The notes under the pieces were generated by a model. It was not told where the DNA came from, searched no databases, and worked only from the letters and a program-made list of their open reading frames with translations. Made by a program: the position numbers and the translations under genes. From the NCBI GenBank assembly GCA_947624875.1, contig CANQMA010000008.1:1-56926 (forward strand): a stretch of 56,926 bases of DNA, read 5' to 3'. This document shows positions 52,863 to 56,926 of this stretch, piece by piece. Every line of letters begins with the position of its first letter. The first letter of the stretch is position 1. The stretch is from an uncultured Lachnospiraceae bacterium (GTDB lineage Bacteria > Bacillota > Clostridia > Lachnospirales > Lachnospiraceae).

Positions 52863-54764
52863 ATGTCAGATTTTGATTTTTCAGAAGAGTTAAAAAAAAT
52901 GCCGCAGACGCCGGGAGTATATTTGATGTATGATTCTCATGACACGGTCATTTATGTGGGTAAAGCGGTAAATTTAAAAAGGCGGGTCAGTTCCTATTTT
53001 CGCAAGAGTACGAAACGGTCCGTAAAAATTGAATCCATGGTTTCAAAAATCAGCAGATTTGAGTATATCCTGACGGATTCCGAACTCGAGGCCTTGATTT
53101 TAGAGTGTAATCTGATTAAGGAATATCGTCCGAAATACAATACGATGTTAATGGACGATAAGACTTATCCCTATATCTGTATTACAGTGACGGAAGACTT
53201 TCCGAGAATTATTTTTTCACGCCGCATGAAAAAGGATGGCAACAAATATTTTGGACCGTTTACAAGTGGAGGCGCTGTCAGAGATACCATCGAACTGCTG
53301 CAGAAAATGTATCGGGTGCGCAGCTGTAATAAAGCAATTTCGACGGAGGATTCCTATCCTGCAAAAGACCGGCATCCTGAAATTCCAAAAGTCAACGGGC
53401 GTCCGTGCCTTTACTACCATATCGGGCAGTGTGACGGCGCCTGTCAGGGATATATTTCAAAAGAAGATTACAGAGAGCATATTGACAATGCCATTCATTT
53501 CTTAGAGGGAAACTATACGGCCACGTTGAAAGAACTCGAAGAAAAAATGCAGCAGGCTGCCGCTGAAATGGACTTTGAAAAGGCGATGGAATATCGGGAT
53601 CTGATTGGAAGCATTCACCACGTTGCGGGAAATCAGAAGATTACGACGCACCGGTTTGAGGATCGGGATATCATCGCTTATGCTGAAGATGGAAATGATG
53701 CGGTAGTACAGGTCTTTTTTGTCAGAAATGGAAAAATGATTGGGCGGGAGCATTTTTATTTAAACACGGCGCCGGGGGACACCGGAAAAGATATACTGAC
53801 CGGCTTTATTAAGCAGTATTATATTGGAACGCCGTTTATTCCACATGAACTTCTGGTGCAGACAGAAGTAGAAGAGCCGGAATTGTTAAGCCTGATGCTC
53901 TCGAGAAACCAAAACTATACGGTAAAGATCGTACATCCACAGAAGGGTGAGAAAAATAAACTGGTAGAGCTGGCGAGAAAAAATGCCGGAAATCTGCTTG
54001 AACAAAATAAACAACGGTATCAGCGCGAACAGAGAAGAACCGTCGGCGCGGTGCACGAGATTGAAGAGTGGATTGGAATTCATGGAATATCCCGAATCGA
54101 ATCCTATGATATTTCGCACACCAGCGGATATGAAACGGTGGGCTCGATGATTGTATATGAAGACGGAAAACCAAAGAAAAATAAATACCGAAAATTCCGC
54201 ATGAAATGGGTGCAGGGAAATGATGACTATGCGAGCATGGAGGAGGTGCTCACAAGACGGTTTACCCATGGTCTGGAGGAGCGGGAACGCCTGGATGGGG
54301 AAGGCCGGGATTATACACTCGGCAGTTTCAGCCATTTTCCGGATCTACTGATGATGGACGGTGGAAAAGGACAGGTCAACGTTGCTCTCGGGGTTTTGGA
54401 AAAACTCGGACTGGACATTCCGGTCTGCGGTATGGTCAAAGATGACAGGCACCGGACGCGCGGGCTTTATTACAAGAATCAGGAGATTCCGATTGAAGTC
54501 CATTCGGAAGGATTTCGCCTGATTACCAGAATGCAGGATGAAACCCATCGATTCGCAATCGAATATCATCGCAATCTGCGTGGAAAACGGGAGGTTCATT
54601 CAATCTTAGACGACATTCCGGGAATCGGACCTGCCAGGCGCAAAGCATTGATGAAAACTTTTAAATCCATTGAAAATATTCGGGAAGCAACCGTGGAAGA
54701 ACTGCAAAATGCACCGGCAATAACCGAGAAAACAGCAAAAAACATTTACGAATTTTTCCACTAA
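52863..54764 (+). CDS. uvrC: Excinuclease ABC subunit C
   Basis: Makes both incisions in nucleotide excision repair. In order: the GIY-YIG nuclease (TPGVYLMYDS and VIYVGKAVNLKRR), the UVR motif around residues 195-230, the RNase-H-like endonuclease domain (RIESYDISHTSG and LLMMDGGKGQVN), and C-terminal helix-hairpin-helix motifs (IPGIGPARRKALM). The 633-634 residue length is normal. A GGAGG site lies upstream of both the GTG at 52860 and the ATG at 52863; I use the ATG. Confidence 0.97.
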   Translation: MSDFDFSEELKKMPQTPGVYLMYDSHDTVIYVGKAVNLKRRVSSYFRKSTKRSVKIESMVSKISRFEYILTDSELEALILECNLIKEYRPKYNTMLMDDKTYPYICITVTEDFPRIIFSRRMKKDGNKYFGPFTSGGAVRDTIELLQKMYRVRSCNKAISTEDSYPAKDRHPEIPKVNGRPCLYYHIGQCDGACQGYISKEDYREHIDNAIHFLEGNYTATLKELEEKMQQAAAEMDFEKAMEYRDLIGSIHHVAGNQKITTHRFEDRDIIAYAEDGNDAVVQVFFVRNGKMIGREHFYLNTAPGDTGKDILTGFIKQYYIGTPFIPHELLVQTEVEEPELLSLMLSRNQNYTVKIVHPQKGEKNKLVELARKNAGNLLEQNKQRYQREQRRTVGAVHEIEEWIGIHGISRIESYDISHTSGYETVGSMIVYEDGKPKKNKYRKFRMKWVQGNDDYASMEEVLTRRFTHGLEERERLDGEGRDYTLGSFSHFPDLLMMDGGKGQVNVALGVLEKLGLDIPVCGMVKDDRHRTRGLYYKNQEIPIEVHSEGFRLITRMQDETHRFAIEYHRNLRGKREVHSILDDIPGIGPARRKALMKTFKSIENIREATVEELQNAPAITEKTAKNIYEFFH

Positions 54765-54776
54765 TGTTATGATTAC

Positions 54777-54881
54777 CTTGCCGCCGAGCGAAGCGAGGGG
54801 GCGTTACTGCCTCTTGCCGCCGAGCGAAGCGAGGGGGTGTTACTGCTTCTTGCCGCCGAGCGGAGCGAGGGGCGTTATGAA
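54777..54881 (+). repeat. Three GC-rich 36-bp direct repeats
   Basis: The unit CTTGCCGCCGAGCGAAGCGA plus GGGGGCGTTACTGCCT starts at 54777, 54813 and 54849, an exact 36-base period. The third copy diverges after about 30 bases and ends near the hprK ribosome site. It is much richer in G+C than the region. The core GAGCGAAGCGAG reads the same in mirror. No spacers separate the copies. Confidence 0.9.
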
Positions 54882-54899
54882 ATATAGGAGAAGAAAGAT

Positions 54900-55835
54900 A
54901 TGGAAAGTATAGCGTTTAGTAAGATTATAGAAAACTATGGCTTAAAGAATTTTACGCCGGAGATTGATACGAATCAAATTATGATCACGACGCCGGAGGT
55001 AAACCGTCCGGCATTGCAGCTGGCGGGATTCTTTGAACATTTTGACAAAGAACGGGTTCAGATTATCGGAAATGTCGAATGCGCCTTCTTAGATAATATG
55101 GCGCGCGGAAACCGGCAATGGGTATATGATAAACTGATGTCCAGCGGGATTCCGTGTCTGATTTTGTGCCGGGGACGCGAACCGGACCAGGATATGCTGG
55201 ATGCCGCCCTGAAAAATGGCGTTGCCATCTGCTCAATCGACAGTGCGACCTCGCCGTTTAATGCAGAACTGGCAAGGTGGCTGAATGTCCAGCTTGCCCC
55301 GTCGATTACCATTCATGGCGTTTTGGTAGATGTTTATGGAGAGGGCGTGCTGATTATGGGAGAGAGCGGCATCGGTAAAAGTGAAGCTGCGCTGGAACTG
55401 ATCAAGCGCGGCCACCGGCTTGTGACGGATGATGTGGTAGAAATCCGAAAAGTCAGTGACGAAACCCTTGTAGGCACGGCGCCGGCGATTACAAAGCACT
55501 TTATTGAACTGCGCGGAATTGGTATTATTGATGTCAAAGCGCTGTTCGGCGTAGAGAGTATTTTAGATACTTCTAATATTGATATGGTAATTAAACTCGA
55601 AGAATGGGACCGCGAAAAAGAGTATGACCGGCTCGGCTTGACCGACAATTACACAGAGTTTCTTGGAAACAAAGTGGTCTGCTATTCGATTCCAATCCGT
55701 CCGGGTAGAAATCTTGCTGTGATTGTGGAAGCGGCTTCCGTCAATCACAGACAAAAAAAGATGGGTTATAATGCGGCGCAGGAATTATATAACCGGGTCA
55801 ACCAGAATCTGTTGAAGAATACGGAGGAGAAGTAA
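54900..55835 (+). CDS. hprK: HPr kinase/phosphorylase
   Basis: Phosphorylates Ser46 of HPr (and reverses it) in response to glycolytic intermediates, the trigger of CcpA-dependent carbon catabolite repression in Firmicutes. The N-terminal domain is followed by the kinase core with Walker A GESGIGKS at 154-161, VTDDVVEI and the signature GIGIIDVKALFG. The 311-residue length is normal. It is preceded by AGGAGAAG and followed directly by a glucokinase gene that begins one base after its stop. Confidence 0.97.
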   Translation: MESIAFSKIIENYGLKNFTPEIDTNQIMITTPEVNRPALQLAGFFEHFDKERVQIIGNVECAFLDNMARGNRQWVYDKLMSSGIPCLILCRGREPDQDMLDAALKNGVAICSIDSATSPFNAELARWLNVQLAPSITIHGVLVDVYGEGVLIMGESGIGKSEAALELIKRGHRLVTDDVVEIRKVSDETLVGTAPAITKHFIELRGIGIIDVKALFGVESILDTSNIDMVIKLEEWDREKEYDRLGLTDNYTEFLGNKVVCYSIPIRPGRNLAVIVEAASVNHRQKKMGYNAAQELYNRVNQNLLKNTEEK

Positions 55836-56777
55836 ATGAAAAAATATTGTTTTGGTGTGGATGTCGGTGGAACAACAGTCAAGATTGGGCTGTTTGAAGA
55901 AGATACATTGATAGAAAAATGGGAAATTGAAACCCGAACAGAAAATTTCGGGGAGAATATTCTTCCGGATATCTGCGACTCTCTGGATGCAAAACTGATG
56001 CAAAAAGGAATTAGTTTAGATGATGTGGCCGGCGTGGGAATCGGACTTCCGGGACCGGTGATTGAAGACGGTACGGTATTGCAATGCGTCAATCTCGGCT
56101 GGGGTACTTTTAATGTTGCCGAAAAATTATCCTCCATGTTTCACGGCTTGGAGGTAAAGGCGGGTAATGATGCCAATGTCGCTGCCCTCGGAGAAGCATG
56201 GAAAGGCGGCGGAAAGAATTACAATGATATCGTGATGATTACGCTCGGTACCGGTGTTGGCGGAGGCGTTGTTCTCGGTGGGAAAATTGTTACCGGATAC
56301 AATGGAGGTGCAGGAGAGATTGGACATATGCATGTCAATGATGAGGAAGAACTCACTTGCGGCTGTGGAAGAAAAGGCTGTCTGGAACAGTATGCTTCCG
56401 CTACCGGGGTTGTGAGACTGGCGACGAGATATCTTGCAGCGACAGACGCAGATACGAAGATGAGAGATTTGGGTGACCGGATTACTGCAAAAGATGTGTT
56501 TGACCTTGCAAAAGCAGGTGACGCCGGCGCAAATATTGTGGTCAGGAAAATGGGAGAATATCTTGGAAAATCCATGTCCTCTATTGCAGCAGTCATCAAT
56601 CCGCAGGCGTTTATCATTGGCGGCGGCGTGAGCAGGGCAGGACAGTTTTTGATTGACGCCGTCAAAGATGTCTACCGCGAGACCTGTTTTTCAGCCTGTG
56701 GAGATGCGGCGGTACATCTGGCGGAACTTGGAAATGATGCCGGAATTTACGGCGCGGCGGCGCTTCTGGTAAAGTAA
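55836..56777 (+). CDS. glcK: ROK family glucokinase
   Basis: Phosphorylates intracellular glucose with ATP. It shows the ATP loop DVGGTTVKIGLF, the NDANVAALGEAWKGGG substrate region, the ITLGTGVGGGVVL loop and the ROK zinc motif CGCGRKGCLEQ. The 313-residue length is normal. It starts directly after hprK, joining sugar entry with catabolite signalling in one transcript. Strict substrate specificity is not certain from sequence; other hexoses are possible. Confidence 0.9.
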   Translation: MKKYCFGVDVGGTTVKIGLFEEDTLIEKWEIETRTENFGENILPDICDSLDAKLMQKGISLDDVAGVGIGLPGPVIEDGTVLQCVNLGWGTFNVAEKLSSMFHGLEVKAGNDANVAALGEAWKGGGKNYNDIVMITLGTGVGGGVVLGGKIVTGYNGGAGEIGHMHVNDEEELTCGCGRKGCLEQYASATGVVRLATRYLAATDADTKMRDLGDRITAKDVFDLAKAGDAGANIVVRKMGEYLGKSMSSIAAVINPQAFIIGGGVSRAGQFLIDAVKDVYRETCFSACGDAAVHLAELGNDAGIYGAAALLVK

Positions 56778-56876
56778 AAGATTTTACGGAAATCTGCAGA
56801 TGACGTCTGAAATAATTTTGTAGTACATATAGTAAGTAAGAGTATTCCGTTTAGATAATATGAAGTGACCTCACAT

Positions 56877-56905
56877 TTGTAACATCGTGGATTTACCTGT
56901 ATACT
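56877..56905 (+). promoter_or_regulatory. Promoter for a gene beyond the window
   Basis: TTGTAA (56877-56882) and TATACT (56900-56905) are separated by 17 bases. Transcription would begin near 56912, so the gene it drives starts after the end of the window. Confidence 0.55.
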
Positions 56906-56926
56906 AGAGATTGTCAAAATCAACGG

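Noticed and set aside
54777-54881. CRISPR-like repeat array
   Set aside because: The 36-base period is that of a CRISPR repeat, but the copies are directly adjacent with no spacers, and no cas gene is near.
1-56926. tRNA, rRNA, insertion sequence or prophage genes
   Set aside because: No cloverleaf, rRNA core sequence, transposase or integrase was recognised on either strand.

Overview
The window looks like a piece of chromosome from an anaerobic, low-GC Gram-positive bacterium of the Clostridia, most likely Lachnospiraceae. The evidence is the gene set: a glgC-glgD-spoVG-pth-mfd block, HPr kinase, a NiaR-controlled nad operon, superoxide reductase with a flavodiiron protein, DUF5685 and DUF4125 proteins, and strong GGAGG ribosome sites throughout. 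No rRNA, tRNA, CRISPR array, phage or transposase was seen. Family names come from recognising the protein sequences; no search was run.

Layout. 0-8.1 kb: glycogen synthesis (glgC, glgD), spoVG, pth, mfd and a SurA-like lipoprotein. 8.2-10.2 kb (minus strand): a J-domain protein, a DUF5685 protein and a zinc-ribbon membrane protein. 10.5-20.6 kb: an exopolysaccharide-type operon with a priming sugar-phosphate transferase, three glycosyltransferases, an acyltransferase, a membrane-anchored Ig-like protein, two consecutive Wzz/tyrosine-kinase fusions and a VanZ-like protein. No flippase or polymerase is present. A 33-codon gene and a sugar epimerase-like gene follow. 21.8-25.3 kb: an oxygen/superoxide defence cluster (flavodiiron protein, DUF4125, TPR protein, desulfoferrodoxin, MarR regulator). 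25.4-29.6 kb: a large acyl-ligase/carrier/condensation enzyme, then TspO, behind a promoter flanked by two near-identical palindromes. 29.7-32.3 kb: a Zn/Cd efflux operon with a CzrA-like operator. 32.4-35.9 kb: mscL, then two decayed genes (an AlbA_2/Schlafen-type protein with an internal deletion and an OFA-family transporter with an in-frame amber codon).

36-44.3 kb: nth (minus strand), metA, degV, carD, a zinc-ribbon membrane protein, the nadB-nadC-niaR operon and a lipoprotein. 44.3-50.4 kb: pyrG (minus strand) divergent from ftsH, then an OPT-family oligopeptide transporter whose start is out of frame with its best initiation site. 50.5-56.8 kb: a PqqD-like protein, a small membrane protein, pepD, uvrC, three GC-rich 36-bp repeats, hprK and a ROK glucokinase.

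The most promising candidate for an undescribed system is the MarR-controlled lipo-peptide-synthetase-like enzyme at 25.4-29.0 kb. It has a fatty-acyl-type ligase domain, a carrier and a condensation domain with one altered histidine, and it ends in what looks like a stub of a second adenylation domain. Other points worth checking are the tyrosine-glycine tail of the second BY-kinase, the operator-like DNA motif shared between promoter and coding sequence of the decayed AlbA_2 gene, and the DUF4125/TPR pair inside the oxidative-stress cluster.
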